Below are positions 9,301 through 18,649 of a DNA stretch of 64,000 nucleotides, one piece after another (the first letter of the stretch is position 1; each line of letters starts with the position of its first letter). The position numbers were made by a program, and so were the translations under genes. The notes under the pieces were generated by a model, which saw only the letters and a program-made list of their open reading frames with translations, did no database searches and had not been told where the DNA came from. Source of the DNA: Bryopsis sp. KO-2023 (lineage: Eukaryota; Chlorophyta; Ulvophyceae; Bryopsidales; Bryopsidaceae); assembly GCA_030272585.1 (NCBI GenBank), contig BSYQ01000007.1, forward strand, positions 1,988,001 to 2,052,000. Reading direction: 5' to 3'.

Positions 9301-10863
9301 TCTGATGAACAAATCAATGCACTGGAGAAATCATCCATGGAACCTATGGCTCAAGGGAGTCCACAAGAGGTTGCTGATGCCCAGAAGAATGATGTACATT
9401 GCAAGGAAATCCTGAAGAGATTGGATTCTGACATCCAGACCCAAAGGGTGTTCAAGATGTCTGCTGATGGAGTTCTACAGACTGTGGAAGGAAAGATTGT
9501 GGTGCCACAAAGTCTTAAAGCAATGGTGATGAAGGAAGGGCATGACAGTTTGCTTGGAGGGCACAAAGGAAAGGAAAGGACCATGTCTACATTACAGCAG
9601 AACTTTTGGTGGAAGAAGATGTCTCAAGAAGTGGCCCAGTACTGCAGGAGCTGTCCTGTATGCCAGAAGACCAAAGCATCTACCCAGAAGATTGCTGGAG
9701 ACTTACAACCACTGCAAATCCCAAATAGAAGATGGAGTTCTGTGAGCTTGGATCTCATCACAGGATTGCCCAGAACTGAGAGAGGGAAGGATGCAATAGT
9801 GGTGTTTGTGGACAGGATGTCGAAGATGTCCCACTTTTGTGCTATAGAAGGAACCATTGGAGCTGTAGGGATGGCAAGACTACTGTTTGATGAAGTTTGG
9901 AGGCATCATGGAATGCCTGAGGATCTGGTATCTGACAGGGATGCCAGATTCACATCTGAATTGTGGAAGGAGCTAATGAAGTTGGTAGGAACCAAGCTGA
10001 AGATGTCCACTGCAAGACATCCCCAATCTGATGGCCAAACAGAAAGATTGAACAGGATTCTAGAGGAGAGCTTAAGAGCCTATGTCAGCCATGCCCAAAC
10101 AGATTGGGATTTGAAATTGAGTGCAGCTGAGTTTGTGTATAACCAAGGGAAGCAATCAAGTACTGGGTACAGCCCATTTTACTTGAATTCTGGAGAAGAA
10201 CCTTTGGTCCCTGCAGCCTTGATTGGGAGGAAGAAGATTGAGACACCCATCAGAGGTGTGGATGAGATTTTGAATGACCTGAAGATGGATGTGGAGGTGG
10301 CCAAGACATGCATTGCCAGAGCTCAAAATAGACAGAAGCAAAGTGCAGACAGGCACAGGAGAACAGATGAGTTCAAGGTTAATGATGTGGTCCTCCTCAG
10401 TACTAAAGATCTGAAGCTGGCTGGGGACAGATGCAAGAAGCTTGGACCCAAGTATGTGGGACCATTCAGAGTGCTAAAGAGAGTGGGTCAAGTGGCCTAT
10501 GAACTGGAAGTCCCTCAGCAGTGGAGTCTGCATCCAGTGTTCCACATCTCCAAGCTAAGAAGATTTCATCAGGATGGACAGTATGGAGAAAGGGAACCCA
10601 ACCCAGTTCCACCTGAGGTCATCGATGGAAACACAGAGTTCCATGTGGAGAAGATTTTGGATCACAGAGAGGTCAAGAGAGGCAGAGGCAGGGGAAGAAC
10701 TTCAAGAGAGTTCTTGATCAGATGGCAAGGTTATGACAAGGGACATGATAGCTGGGAGCCTATCAGGAACCTGGAAAACTGTCCTGACATAGCAGCATCA
10801 TACTTCCAGCAGAAGCACTTGGAAGCAACAGAGCAGGAGAAGAAAGTTTGGAAGTGGAGATAG
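6265..10863 (+). CDS. pol: Ty3-A Pol polyprotein (PR-RT-RH-IN-chromodomain)
   Basis: The open frame runs 1532 codons from an ATG at 6265, but expression is more likely by -1 frameshift at 6304-6310. After a Ser/Lys-rich linker come: aspartic protease (LIDSGATGDF, about 262); reverse transcriptase about 460-700 with FLDDILIY as the YXDD box (about 645); RNase H (VATDGSQTGVGGVL, about 790); integrase with an HHCC finger (about 1090-1135, CRSCPVC) and a DDE core (SLDLITGLP, VSDRDARF, QTERLNRILEE); and a C-terminal chromodomain about 1458-1515 (FLIRWQGYDKGHDSWEP). The chromodomain is expected to steer integration to modified chromatin. No stop or frameshift interrupts the frame, unlike its Ty3-B relative. 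Base composition becomes less GC-rich after gag. Confidence 0.93.
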   Translation: MSIEEEGWPKQVVGKRVGPPWTRPGGASKKPGHANVMSEMSSESRQNGSQDKEGLQGNQRNVSDGKVLVVDKVEGGTSKGSPENGAQAKAGSRCKTSSSYLGRFGGGKLARSSTSDSRPGKGDPVSNKAKGSIPTVLGQSEQKSPEMEGITKDSLQSSPPKGSVVMQKQLQSIKESTSKPREVLTASGVWKSIHAKEESQGGHGIHKQVRFSSSTETHCPTPNQDTEEKMVTGKLGSVGQGDLGSTLLYVPGKLKQQTVKCLIDSGATGDFIDVTTAQDNALKIIRDEHLSVELADGSRILLKEKALIRLRLGPWVIKRTFWMVPNLKHKIILGKAWLVDHNPHIDWRSHVITICKPNKVPIKLQGFHPKVAAVQDPQEINLLSASEAKKCLKNRDGEAYLVLVRKVQDPQESGEINAAKQIRNPGEAKAVKGTEDGTDANFKSMVDGLDDELQELKDVLNDYKDVFPMDLPDHLPPHRPWDMKIPLKDDTKPVFGPLYKQSPKELDALREQLDYLLEKGMIRPSHSNFGAPVLFVPKPGGALRFCVDYRALNRATKITQFPIPRMDEMLDRLGHASYFSKVDLRAGFWQLRMAPGEEGKTVFRTKYGQYEFLVMPMGLSGSPGHFMSMMNEILAPYIDKFVQVFLDDILIYSSTPEEHARHMKLVLEALRKHQLYAKLVKSAVGKKEVDFLGTWVTHQGVQPMADKLDAIKQWPTPSNVHDVRSFLGLCCFYRRFVANFSGKAAALTNLTKGNQQFIWGDEEKQAFEDLKEALCSAPVLIHPREEWPWIVATDGSQTGVGGVLMQEGPDGLHPVAFESHKLTDAESRYPIHEIELLGIVHCLKKWRAYLEGREFVLRTDNQSLIWLDSQQHLSRRQARWVEFLAPFRFKTVHIPGKDNVVADALSRCPHPVDPRDSGSGGGDLKASAPNGTTNTLVKHDGKVQRYQGLGAWGENHPQDLVFDEQPGEPLGSRLVKVTGCQTGKLPERLKTDVMPNDARGGTNRGTVNELSRSDEQINALEKSSMEPMAQGSPQEVADAQKNDVHCKEILKRLDSDIQTQRVFKMSADGVLQTVEGKIVVPQSLKAMVMKEGHDSLLGGHKGKERTMSTLQQNFWWKKMSQEVAQYCRSCPVCQKTKASTQKIAGDLQPLQIPNRRWSSVSLDLITGLPRTERGKDAIVVFVDRMSKMSHFCAIEGTIGAVGMARLLFDEVWRHHGMPEDLVSDRDARFTSELWKELMKLVGTKLKMSTARHPQSDGQTERLNRILEESLRAYVSHAQTDWDLKLSAAEFVYNQGKQSSTGYSPFYLNSGEEPLVPAALIGRKKIETPIRGVDEILNDLKMDVEVAKTCIARAQNRQKQSADRHRRTDEFKVNDVVLLSTKDLKLAGDRCKKLGPKYVGPFRVLKRVGQVAYELEVPQQWSLHPVFHISKLRRFHQDGQYGEREPNPVPPEVIDGNTEFHVEKILDHREVKRGRGRGRTSREFLIRWQGYDKGHDSWEPIRNLENCPDIAASYFQQKHLEATEQEKKVWKWR
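6304..6310 (+). promoter_or_regulatory. -1 ribosomal frameshift heptamer GGGAAAC (Ty3-A gag/pol)
   Basis: In the gag frame this is G GGA AAC, a canonical X XXY YYZ slippery site, one codon (GAG) before the gag stop. A -1 slip enters the pol frame exactly (CGA GTA GGG...). I could not fold a downstream stimulatory structure by eye. Confidence 0.7.
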
Positions 10864-11179
10864 GAGGACTTCAAGAGTTGAAGAGTGAGTAAATGGAAGA
10901 TATCCCTGCAGAGACATGGGAATGAGAAGAGAATTTCAGTCTATGACTGTTGGGGGTTCAGGGGAGTTGGTGTTAGTGCTGAGGCCAAGTCAGCTGTTTT
11001 CTTTTCTACTGTCTTTGGGATGGTCTTTCAGATGGGGCTTTTCCTTTTGCTTTCTGGAGGGTCTTTGGGATTTTCCTTTTTGCTTTTGGGGGAGTACTCT
11101 ATTCTTTTTGCTGGAGTCTGTATGTGCTAGTTGGTGACCTTAGGTCTGGGGTCCAGATTTCTAAGGTCAGGGGGAGTCT
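10864..11179 (+). other. Ty3-A 3' untranslated region and polypurine tract
   Basis: No ORF of note; T/G-rich. The tract AAGGTCAGGGGGAGTC lies just before the 3' LTR at about 11163-11178 and fits the plus-strand primer. Confidence 0.6.
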
Positions 11180-11557
11180 TGTGACAGTTTACAAAGGGAG
11201 AGGTGGGATTCGATCCCTAGACCTCTCAGTGACAAGGATAGTAACGGTCGCACTAGCGAACCAGTGGGCGACGGTGGTTACAGAGGTCAAGTCGGTTATG
11301 TAGCCGTCTGACCCGTGACGTAACAGGAACAGTAATGATGTGATAGTGTGATGGAACGGGTGACCATGTGTGACTGTATCCAGACGGTGTAGTCTGGGGT
11401 CACGTGAGTGAGAGTTACAACCAGTTACGGTTGTGACCGTTGACGGGATTCGAACCCGGGTCAACGGTTGGCCGGTCTTAAGGCTCTAGGCCTTTGGACC
11501 AGGTGTTCACGTTTTGTAATATTCCTTTAAGTCTTTCCATTCCCCCGCGTCCTTACA
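11180..11557 (+). repeat. Ty3-A 3' LTR
   Basis: 378 bp, with one visible difference from the 5' copy. TGGGG follows directly as target duplication. Confidence 0.93.
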
Positions 11558-11600
11558 TGGGGGGGTCGATCTCCTTGGTGGTCGCGCCTGGTTTCGCCCT

Positions 11601-11612
11601 GCTCCGAAACCA
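11601..11612 (-). other. Primer-binding site of outer TRIM
   Basis: On the minus strand this reads TGGTTTCGGAGC, two bases from the LTR. It would pair with a tRNA 3' end of the form GCTCCGAAACCA. Confidence 0.7.
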
Positions 11613-11614
11613 AA

Positions 11615-11764
11615 TGTTATAGGCCCTTAGGCCGTCGAAACACAGACGCTTCCCCTTTGGGGAAGCACAGGTTCACTAGGAAGATAATTTTACAGGAGGG
11701 CCCCCTGCCCTATAAACCCTGTCGTACATCCTATGTCGTACTACAAACCCGAGTGACACTAACA
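11615..11764 (-). repeat. LTR of outer TRIM (5' LTR in element sense)
   Basis: 150 bp, identical to 4063-4212 by eye. The primer-binding core sits two bases inside it, and GTCAC follows at 11765-11769. Confidence 0.88.
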
Positions 11765-14258
11765 GTCACTGATTTTCAAGAGGCAAAAGAGGCAAAGTTG
11801 CGATTGCACCGCTGAAGCACACAGTACTGCTCTTTACAGCGTCAGGTTCTGACCTACAACGGAAGATGTGCAAATAGGACCGCAACCTCCTCGTCTCGGA
11901 AAGGAAATCTGGCCTCTCGGCAGTGATCAGACACAACACGATCATCTCGCCCCAAATTTGTCTTCCATAACCGACGGAGCTCCATCTGAACTTCGCTTCT
12001 CAACCTGTGCAAGGCACCCTCCCGACACCTGACATCGGGCATTGCAACTGTTCGTTAAACCCTCATGTTTTGGGCGGCATCGCGCAAGACTTACATGTTT
12101 CCACAGGTTTCTCTGTTCGTCTCATTGTTTCTCTAGCATGGAATTGGATCCCAGACGAATCTTTGCGTTGGAATGCTGTCAGTGAGGATGGAGCAACAGA
12201 CCTTGACTTATGGCGAGCATATCCACAGCACTGCTCGGCGGCACCATGCCCTGTCAAAACCACAGGAGCCGACGATGTGAACTCCGCACCATGTATCGAA
12301 CTGCCTCCACAACAACTTCATCTGAGCTGTCCAGTGGGTCAGAAATCATGTTGAGTGTGCCCCTACCCCTTGCTGCCAACCACAGAGGGGCACCAACATT
12401 CGGGTCCAAAATCGACGAGCACGGGTGCAGTAGGGCCAGAAGGTCTGATCTGTTGATCACGCCAAAAACTATTAGACGGCTGTTAACCCCACGATGATCC
12501 TTCATGAATTGGAAAAAGAATAGATGTGTCACCTGAGACCATCCACCTCATCGAGGGAAGAATCAACCTCAACAAGCCGCCACAGCCTATCAGGGGCCCA
12601 TTGCCTGAGTTCCCTGACTGATTCGATGCTCCCCACTCAATCTGGCGATGTCTCTTTGGTAAATGAAACGTTCACAAGATCAATAGGAGCATCCGATGGC
12701 AGGCACAAATGCAGCAGAGCAGGCAACAGTGTGGTGTTGAGCCCTCCACTGAACAGCACCACAACAGGACCAGATCTGAGTAGCGACGAGGGGTCGTCTG
12801 AAGTTTCATGTCCCATTCGCCACTCCATACAGTCACACCTCATCTACAGTTCGAAACACTGCACCCCTCTCAAGATTTTCCCCTAAACACAATCAACAAA
12901 TTGAATGGGGTGGGAACTTTCTGAAGGAAATGGATTTGGTGGCGACTGTTGAGCTCATGAGTAGTACTAGCAGGAGTGCTACATGTAGCACTCCTGTATA
13001 CAGACCTTCACACAATGCAAAAAAATCCAGTGCAGTCCTACCCACTACGGCCGGCCGGTCGGCCTTGCGTTGGTGAGGGCAGCGTTCCTGGTGGTGTTGC
13101 GATAATGGCAGCAGCGTCTTCAGGAGGTTCGATTTCATCTGTGATTGCAACGAGCACCACCCAGTCCGGCCCCGAGCCCTCTTCCTCTTAAGGTTTGGGA
13201 TCGTCTTCTTCTTCTGAAGGGGATTCTGTCAATGGTGGCGATCGCCTGGATGTTGCCTTCGTTGTTGAGGGTTAATTTTTTCCCTTCCTTGGCTTCCTGG
13301 TTCCGGGAGTAACTTGCAGCAAAGCGCGTTCAGATAAGCTGCACAGGTCAGAATTTGAAGCGCAAAGAGCCCTCTGGGATTCTCCAGCCCTTGAAAACAT
13401 AACCAAGAAAAGCTGGGGGTTTTCTCTGTGGAGTCATGGGAAGCCATCCATTTTTGAAGTCGATCCTTTGATTCGTTGTCCATCCATCAATCCAGCGAAC
13501 TGATTTTACCTTCGCAAGAATCTATTTGGACAGCAAATCAACATGATTGGAGAAAGCAAGAATTCGATGGATCAGCATCCTGTTGTGGGTTTTTTTTCCA
13601 CTTTTTCAAGAAAGTGTACAATGCACAGGTGCGAACGTCGAACACAAACTTGTTTTATTTTCCTTTCCCTTTTTCTTTTTCTTTTTTTTTGGGGGGGGGG
13701 TGGGGGGGGGAGGGGTGTGACAAGGTAGGAGCTAGGATTTCCAACCTTCAACAAGCAGGGGCAGGATCAACAAGATTGCAAGCAGGTGGCACGGAAATGC
13801 GTTCTAGGCTGGCTCAGAAATTCAAGTAAAATTCATAAGGTGGCAATATCTTGAAGCCTCCTTTTTGTCCAATTTTTGCTAAAGTTAAAAACACAACAAA
13901 AACGACTGGGGCGTAGTCCTCCAGAAAAGTAAAGTGCCGATATGAAATACACGCAGGACACAGCACTTGAAAAAAAAAAAACCTTCGGCTCCCCTTGAAC
14001 TGGTGGGAAAACCCAGGGGAGCTGCGTTGCGCGACGCGTCGCTCGTGTGAGAATCTCGCGGCGCTGCTCGAAGCAGGGCCCGAGGCCGTGCTTGGAGATG
14101 CGTCGAAAGCGTGGTTCACTTGAGGATTGCCGAGTACGCAGGCGTCGTCCATGACCCCTTTTCACCAACCGACCTCCAAAGATCTCGTTCTTACGCTTGG
14201 ACCACGCATGGCAGCGATCCTTCGTCGACCGCATGGCTCTCAGCCTATGGGAGGTCCG

Positions 14259-14280
14259 CGAGTCCCTCGCGAGGGACTCG
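14259..14280. repeat. Perfect 22-bp palindrome
   Basis: CGAGTCCCTCG is followed directly by its reverse complement, with no spacer. GC-rich and cruciform-prone. Confidence 0.85.
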
Positions 14281-14423
14281 ATCGAGTGCTGCCTCCCCTG
14301 GCCATTTTCGTTCGACCCCAGCACACACTAGAGATCTGCGAACTGACATTCGAAACGAGTGTGACAGATCACACCATCCACCGTATTTCGCGATTCGGTG
14401 ACGTCAACCCTACCCCGCACAGG

Positions 14424-14461
14424 ACAGTAACCTCGCACACAACTCTGTGCGAGGTTACTGT
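14424..14461. repeat. Perfect hairpin, 16-bp stem and 6-nt loop
   Basis: ACAGTAACCTCGCACA and its exact complement flank CAACTC. The arms carry the CCTCGCACA core seen in the 2.8-3.6 kb array. Confidence 0.85.
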
Positions 14462-14506
14462 TATGTGCGAGGTTGACTGTGCGGGGTTGATTTCAGGTGT
14501 TTCATC

Positions 14507-14532
14507 CGTCGCTGACGACTTCGTCAGCGACG
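14507..14532. repeat. Perfect hairpin, 11-bp stem and 4-nt loop
   Basis: CGTCGCTGACG, loop ACTT, then CGTCAGCGACG. It is the third perfect inverted repeat within 275 bp. Confidence 0.85.
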
Positions 14533-15254
14533 GCGTTTTCCGGCCCCAGATCGTCACAGGAATGCTTGGGAGTCGAACCCAGGTATTTCCGACCATTCCC
14601 TTTCATTGCCGCGTCGGTTTTCACGACTTCGGTTTTCGGCGGAAATCGACGGTGGTTTTTCTACCCCACACAGAGCGGTTCTTCCCATAGTGCAACCGCC
14701 GATGCATGGAACCTTAAGCACACCACTCTTTCAACGTCGACCAGCAAGGTGGTGATTCAGCTCGCCACCTCTGATTTCGTCACAGAACTCAACCAGCACC
14801 CTCATCAGTTGCAGCAACGCCTTGGGGTTTGCACAACCTCTGTCGCTGGGAGGTGTCTTGTCAGAAGTGCCATTACCGTTTGATGCACCTGATTGGAAAT
14901 GTTGATTTTGTTTAAACTAGGCCATCCACCAGTTCGTCTGGCTTGCCAGGTTGTGCTTTACTTTATTCTTTCAGTACATTTCAATAGCATGTCCAGTGGA
15001 CTTCCCACTCCTTGCACTTTTACTGCTCAAGAAAATTACAAAGTCCCAATCCTGTCCACTGCAAATCCCACTTCATTTCTGAGCTACTCTGAAAAACCAC
15101 TCGTTCCTAAACTGGTATCACCACGCCTTAGCACCTCTTTTTTCTCCAAGAACTCTTTCCTTCCTTCTACTCTCACCCGTCCAGCATGCTAGGAGATGCT
15201 TTTAGGAGGTTGTAGCGTGGAGGGGAGTGTTAAAGAAGGAGGTGCAGGGCGAAA

Positions 15255-16856
15255 TTAGGTGCTGCCCAGGACGCGGGCGACTTCGCGCGTGTGGTCCCAT
15301 ACGTGGGAGTCGCTTGGGAGGAGATAACGAAACACGGCGTCCGAACGCCAGCGGCCGTGTTCCTTGATGTAGCGCAACGGAATTTGTTTGGAAGCCATAA
15401 GCGTCGCCCCCCCTTTTCGTAAACTGTGGGTGGAAAACGAACTGGCTGAGGACCCAAAACAGAAACGCGCATACTCCTCCAACCGCTGACGAAACATGCG
15501 CGTTGTGATGGCCGTGTCCATTCGTGTCGCCATGGGAAATAAGAATGACGACTTGTTCGTCGGCCAAAGCGCCCTCAATAGTCTATCGGGGCAGACCCCC
15601 GCACAGGACGTGGGAAGGCGACTGATCTTTACCCATGCACCCCGGCGCATAGAGTCGGTTTTTGACTGTGGTAAGAAAAACTCGAACCCCTCAGGGGTAT
15701 GGAACACGACGTCTGCAACCCGCAAAGCGCACAGTTCGGAGACGCGGAGGAGGCCGAAAAAGGCTAACGCCATCGCGACGGCATCGCGCTGACCGCGCTC
15801 GAGCTGGGTTGCTCGGGCGACCGTTACCATCCGTTGGAGATGTTCCAGCGAAAAAGGGTCCTTCGCGTTGACGGTGCCGTCACCGAGCGTCTTCCGAGCG
15901 CCTTTGAGCACGCGACGCAGGAGTGGGTGATCACGTGGCGACGGCCAGCCCTGTGTCGTGCACAGGTCGACCAGCGCCGTGACCCCGGTGTCGATGGTCC
16001 CAAATTGCAGCTGCATACGCGTCTGGGTCGCAATCCACGACGCCAAGGTGTCGAGCGTGGGTGGAAACGGAGGGAGGTCCAGCAGCTCGCACGTGCGCAC
16101 GTACTGTCGAATCCTTGACTGGTAGGTTGCTTGTGTCGCGGGTTCGAGATGCCGGTTGGCCAATGCTCTCCACTCGACCGCCAGTTGCGTCGCTGAAGTG
16201 TTCGCGAGCGCCTGTGCCAGCGTCTGCTTCGGTCGCCGCTGATAAGCGTCTTCGACGATTCGCTTCTGCGACCGGGGTGACGTCGCCAGCGGTTCGTGGG
16301 TTGCTGGCGGAACGCTGGCAGGGTCGGGCTCGACAGTGCGGGGCTGGGGTTCCGAGAAGTCGACAAGAAGCGCCACGCACTCCATTGGCTGTCCGTTCCG
16401 CGTCCGTGGCATACCAATGCCAGTTTGGTTCCCTGTCGACCCCGGTAAAAAGGAGTCGACGCCTTGAGGAATCGTCTGGCTAGCCTTCACGCCCGGGACA
16501 AGCACGCTCCACCATGGAGCGCTCGGCCAACAGGGAACGACCAGAACGCCGCAGGCTTTAGACCATTGGACATGGGTGGCGACGTCGTCCAGTAACGAGA
16601 AGGGTGGGTTCGCGTAAAAACGAAAATTCGTCCAGGGAAAAGAGAGGGCGTCGACGGCGTAAGCGTCGACGTCGCGCGTCCTGGCGCAAAAAGGCAAAGG
16701 GAGGTCGGTGCGAGGGTCGTGCTGGCGATTCAGTCGGGTAGCGAAGAGATCGATGTCGAAGGGGCCCCACAGGGCCCACAGGAAACCAAAAAAGAATGGG
16801 TTCAGTTTGTAGTCCTCGTCGTCGAAGGACCTGGAGAGGGCGTCAGCGGCGCTGAC
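15255..16856 (-). CDS. DIRS-like tyrosine recombinase with upstream linker
   Basis: The frame is open from 16856; an internal ATG lies at 16697 (480 codons from there). The upstream end reads ADALSRSF, the usual end of a DIRS RNase H, and overlaps the RT/RH frame by about 55 bp, so the two are either overlapping ORFs or joined by frameshift. A linker with IDLFATRLN and ANPPFSLL follows; the NPPF box resembles the Dam-like methylase segment of some DIRS elements, but this is weak. The C-terminal half is a tyrosine recombinase: catalytic Arg in RVSELCALRV, HSLRKGGAT giving H-x-x-R, and HGRWRSDAVFRYL with the nucleophile Tyr. It would integrate circular element DNA without target duplication. 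Confidence 0.88.
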   Translation of the reverse strand, partial: VSAADALSRSFDDEDYKLNPFFFGFLWALWGPFDIDLFATRLNRQHDPRTDLPLPFCARTRDVDAYAVDALSFPWTNFRFYANPPFSLLDDVATHVQWSKACGVLVVPCWPSAPWWSVLVPGVKASQTIPQGVDSFLPGSTGNQTGIGMPRTRNGQPMECVALLVDFSEPQPRTVEPDPASVPPATHEPLATSPRSQKRIVEDAYQRRPKQTLAQALANTSATQLAVEWRALANRHLEPATQATYQSRIRQYVRTCELLDLPPFPPTLDTLASWIATQTRMQLQFGTIDTGVTALVDLCTTQGWPSPRDHPLLRRVLKGARKTLGDGTVNAKDPFSLEHLQRMVTVARATQLERGQRDAVAMALAFFGLLRVSELCALRVADVVFHTPEGFEFFLPQSKTDSMRRGAWVKISRLPTSCAGVCPDRLLRALWPTNKSSFLFPMATRMDTAITTRMFRQRLEEYARFCFGSSASSFSTHSLRKGGATLMASKQIPLRYIKEHGRWRSDAVFRYLLPSDSHVWDHTREVARVLGST

Positions 16857-17927
16857 TCAGCGCCTGCCTCGATGATGCGGTCGCTGCCTGCATATTCGAT
16901 CGTCAAAGAAAAGTTGCCGAGCCGTTCGAGAAGGGCTATGGCGAGGACAAGCGTATTAATAGCCGAGTTGGTCGACCGAGAGCCAGAGTTCGCCCAATAT
17001 CCCCGCACCGACGTCGAGTCAGTGCGGAGTCGAACTGTGCGGTCGCGGATGTAATCCTGGAACGCGACAAGCACGTAAAAAACGGCTTGGAGTTCGGTCC
17101 ATACGGAGTCAGTGGCATTGCCGGGCGGTCACCGACCTTGGGCCACGACAGGCTCGTCGCGATGTATGTCGGAGAACAAAGCGCCTCCCCAACCGGCGCT
17201 GCACGCATCAGTGTAGATAACGACCGAAGGGCCCTGGAGAAAACGAGACGATCCGTTTAACGTAGGCAGGAGCTCGCGCAACGTCTGCAGATCGGTGCGA
17301 GACGCGGGCGAGAGCTGTACTGGGGCGGTGTCGAGTCGGCGGCCGTCAATGAACGGAAGCTGTTGTAAGTCACGGTAGGTACTGCGTAACAGCAAACGCC
17401 CGAGAGGCATCGCGTGGTGGAATGACTCCACGCGGCCGCACAGCTTTTCGACGTCCAACCCTGTGAGGTGGTCGGCCAACACCTTGTCGAGCGCGTGTTC
17501 CGCCTTGACCAACTTGGTGTCGCTGACCATGACCTGCAATGTGGGGGCGGTGGTGATGACGAAACCAAGGAAAATCGCTTCCTGAGTTATCGGCAACCGG
17601 GATTTACCCACATTAACGTGTAGGCCGAAAAACTCCAAGTCACCGAGGACTTGTTTTTGGGCGTGGAGGGCGTCTTCGAACGACAGGTGCATGAAAAGCG
17701 CGTCGTCAAAATATAAGACGACGCGGATCCCTAAGGATCTCCAACGACGCACGAGGGCCCTCATGATCTTGGTGTAGACATAAGGGGCTGTGCTAAGTCC
17801 GAAAGGAAGGACTTTGTACTGATAGGTGCGACCTTCGAACTCGACGTTTGCGAAGCGCTGCAAACGTTCGTGGAGTGGGACTTGAAAATACCCTTTCTTC
17901 AGGTCAAACGACCATAAGTAGTCGTTG
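16802..17927 (-). pseudogene. DIRS-like RT (3' half) and RNase H, with nonsense codon
   Basis: From the L2 junction the frame reads DYLWSFDLKKGYFQV, then VLPFGLSTAPYVYTKI, then YFDDALF (YXDD box) and the RNase H start YTDACSAGWGGALF. At 17129-17131 a TGA stands where a Trp (TGG) is likely, because the same frame then continues with convincing RNase H sequence (LRTDSTSVRGYWANSGSRST) to 16802. Together with the segment at 34750-36028 this is one RT/RH gene cut by L2. The frame across the junction is exact once one copy of CGTTG is discounted. Confidence 0.88.
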
Positions 17928-18132
17928 TGTTACGACTGTCAGGGTTAACAGCAGTGTCCTAGACACGGGTCTTGTCAGTACCGGTCGGACTGGGAAGGGT
18001 CATTTCAAGGTGGCCGTTAAAAGCCTACGAACGTTTGTTTGTGTAATCAATATTCTAAGTTCTCCAACGCCCTCCTCCTGTACCCTGTGCACCAAGTGTG
18101 TGCTCCACCCCCTTTCCCTCGGAGCTGTGACA
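17928..18132 (+). repeat. L2 5' LTR
   Basis: 205 bp with TG...CA ends, no mismatch seen to 34545-34749. Confidence 0.9.
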
Positions 18133-18133
18133 A

Positions 18134-18157
18134 TGGTTTCGGAGCCGTGGTCGAACC
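18134..18157 (+). other. L2 primer-binding site
   Basis: TGGTTTCGGAGCC lies one base after the LTR. The similarity seems to run on for about 24 bases into a complement of a T-loop (GGTCGAACC), as expected if it copies a tRNA 3' end. Confidence 0.7.
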
Positions 18158-18649
18158 TAGCGCAAAGGTTCGAGGTCTTGGGGCAGCTCGCGAGGAAAGG
18201 AACCCTTTAGGGACGAAACGAAAGAGGTCCCAAGGAGAGAGTAGCCAGGAAGGATCGCTCTTATCCTGGCTAGGGTAAAAGGAGTTGAGAGGAGGACGCG
18301 CCAAGTTTGGGCTTAAAAACGACGCTTCAAGGAGCGACACGGCGCGGGTATGTGAGCAAAGTCGAAGAGGAAGCTTGGAGTTGCGTTTGGTGGCGCCTGG
18401 AAAAACAAGGTGCTGGAGATCTATAGATCTGCATTTTCCAAGACTAATACCCAAGCAGTTTTGGGGTTTCTCGACTTAACCTGACGTAAAAGAGAGCTGC
18501 AAGTTGTAGTGGAGGTCCAGGAGTCTCGACCAGGGAGGCGAAGTTCGAAGTTTAACTGCCAGGTCGAAGATCTGCAGTAAAAGGTGCAGAATTCCTAGAA
18601 CCACAGGAGAAGGGTCGAACCTAGGTTAACACTAGGAAAAAAGACCCAC

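Larger units (their letters stand above)
4279..11557 (+). mobile_element. Ty3/gypsy chromovirus Ty3-A, structurally complete
   Basis: 7279 bp between 378-bp LTRs (4279-4656 and 11180-11557; TGTGACAG...CCTTACA). It is flanked by TGGGG at 4274-4278 and 11558-11562 and sits inside the TRIM. Order: LTR, PBS, gag, -1 frameshift site, pol (protease, RT, RNase H, integrase, chromodomain), purine-rich tract, LTR. The LTRs differ visibly at one base (4319 A, G in the other copy). Both coding frames are open throughout. It is therefore young and may still be autonomous. Protein order and the C-terminal chromodomain place it in the chromovirus branch of Ty3/gypsy. Confidence 0.95.
4063..11764 (-). mobile_element. 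TRIM-type miniature LTR element (outer), split by Ty3-A
   Basis: Two 150-bp copies, 4063-4212 and 11615-11764, start TGTTATAGG and end CACTAACA. I saw no mismatch between them, and they are flanked by GTCAC at 4058-4062 and 11765-11769. Next to the right copy, on the minus strand, lies TGGTTTCGGAGC (11601-11612), the same primer-binding core as in the larger elements here, so the element points to the minus strand. Removing Ty3-A and one TGGGG leaves only about 120 bp of internal sequence and no ORF, so the whole element is about 420 bp and must depend on another element for enzymes. Confidence 0.88.
11815..15254. other. No gene recognised
   Basis: Mixed-composition sequence with only short ORFs on both strands and no recognisable domain. 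A T/G/C homopolymer stretch lies at about 13659-13715 and an A run at 13969-13980. Around 14.40-14.49 kb the CCCCGCACA and TGTGCGAGG motifs of the 2.8-kb array recur. A lone T-arm-like sequence (on the minus strand GGGTTCGACTCCCA) lies near 14568-14583, with no tRNA around it. Confidence 0.4.

Noticed and set aside
14566-14600. tRNA gene on the minus strand
   Set aside because: Only a T-arm-like GGGTTCGACTCCC is present. I see no acceptor, D or anticodon arm at the proper spacing.
15496-16483. Plus-strand ORFs across the recombinase
   Set aside because: Antisense to the tyrosine recombinase, whose catalytic motifs fix the minus strand as coding.
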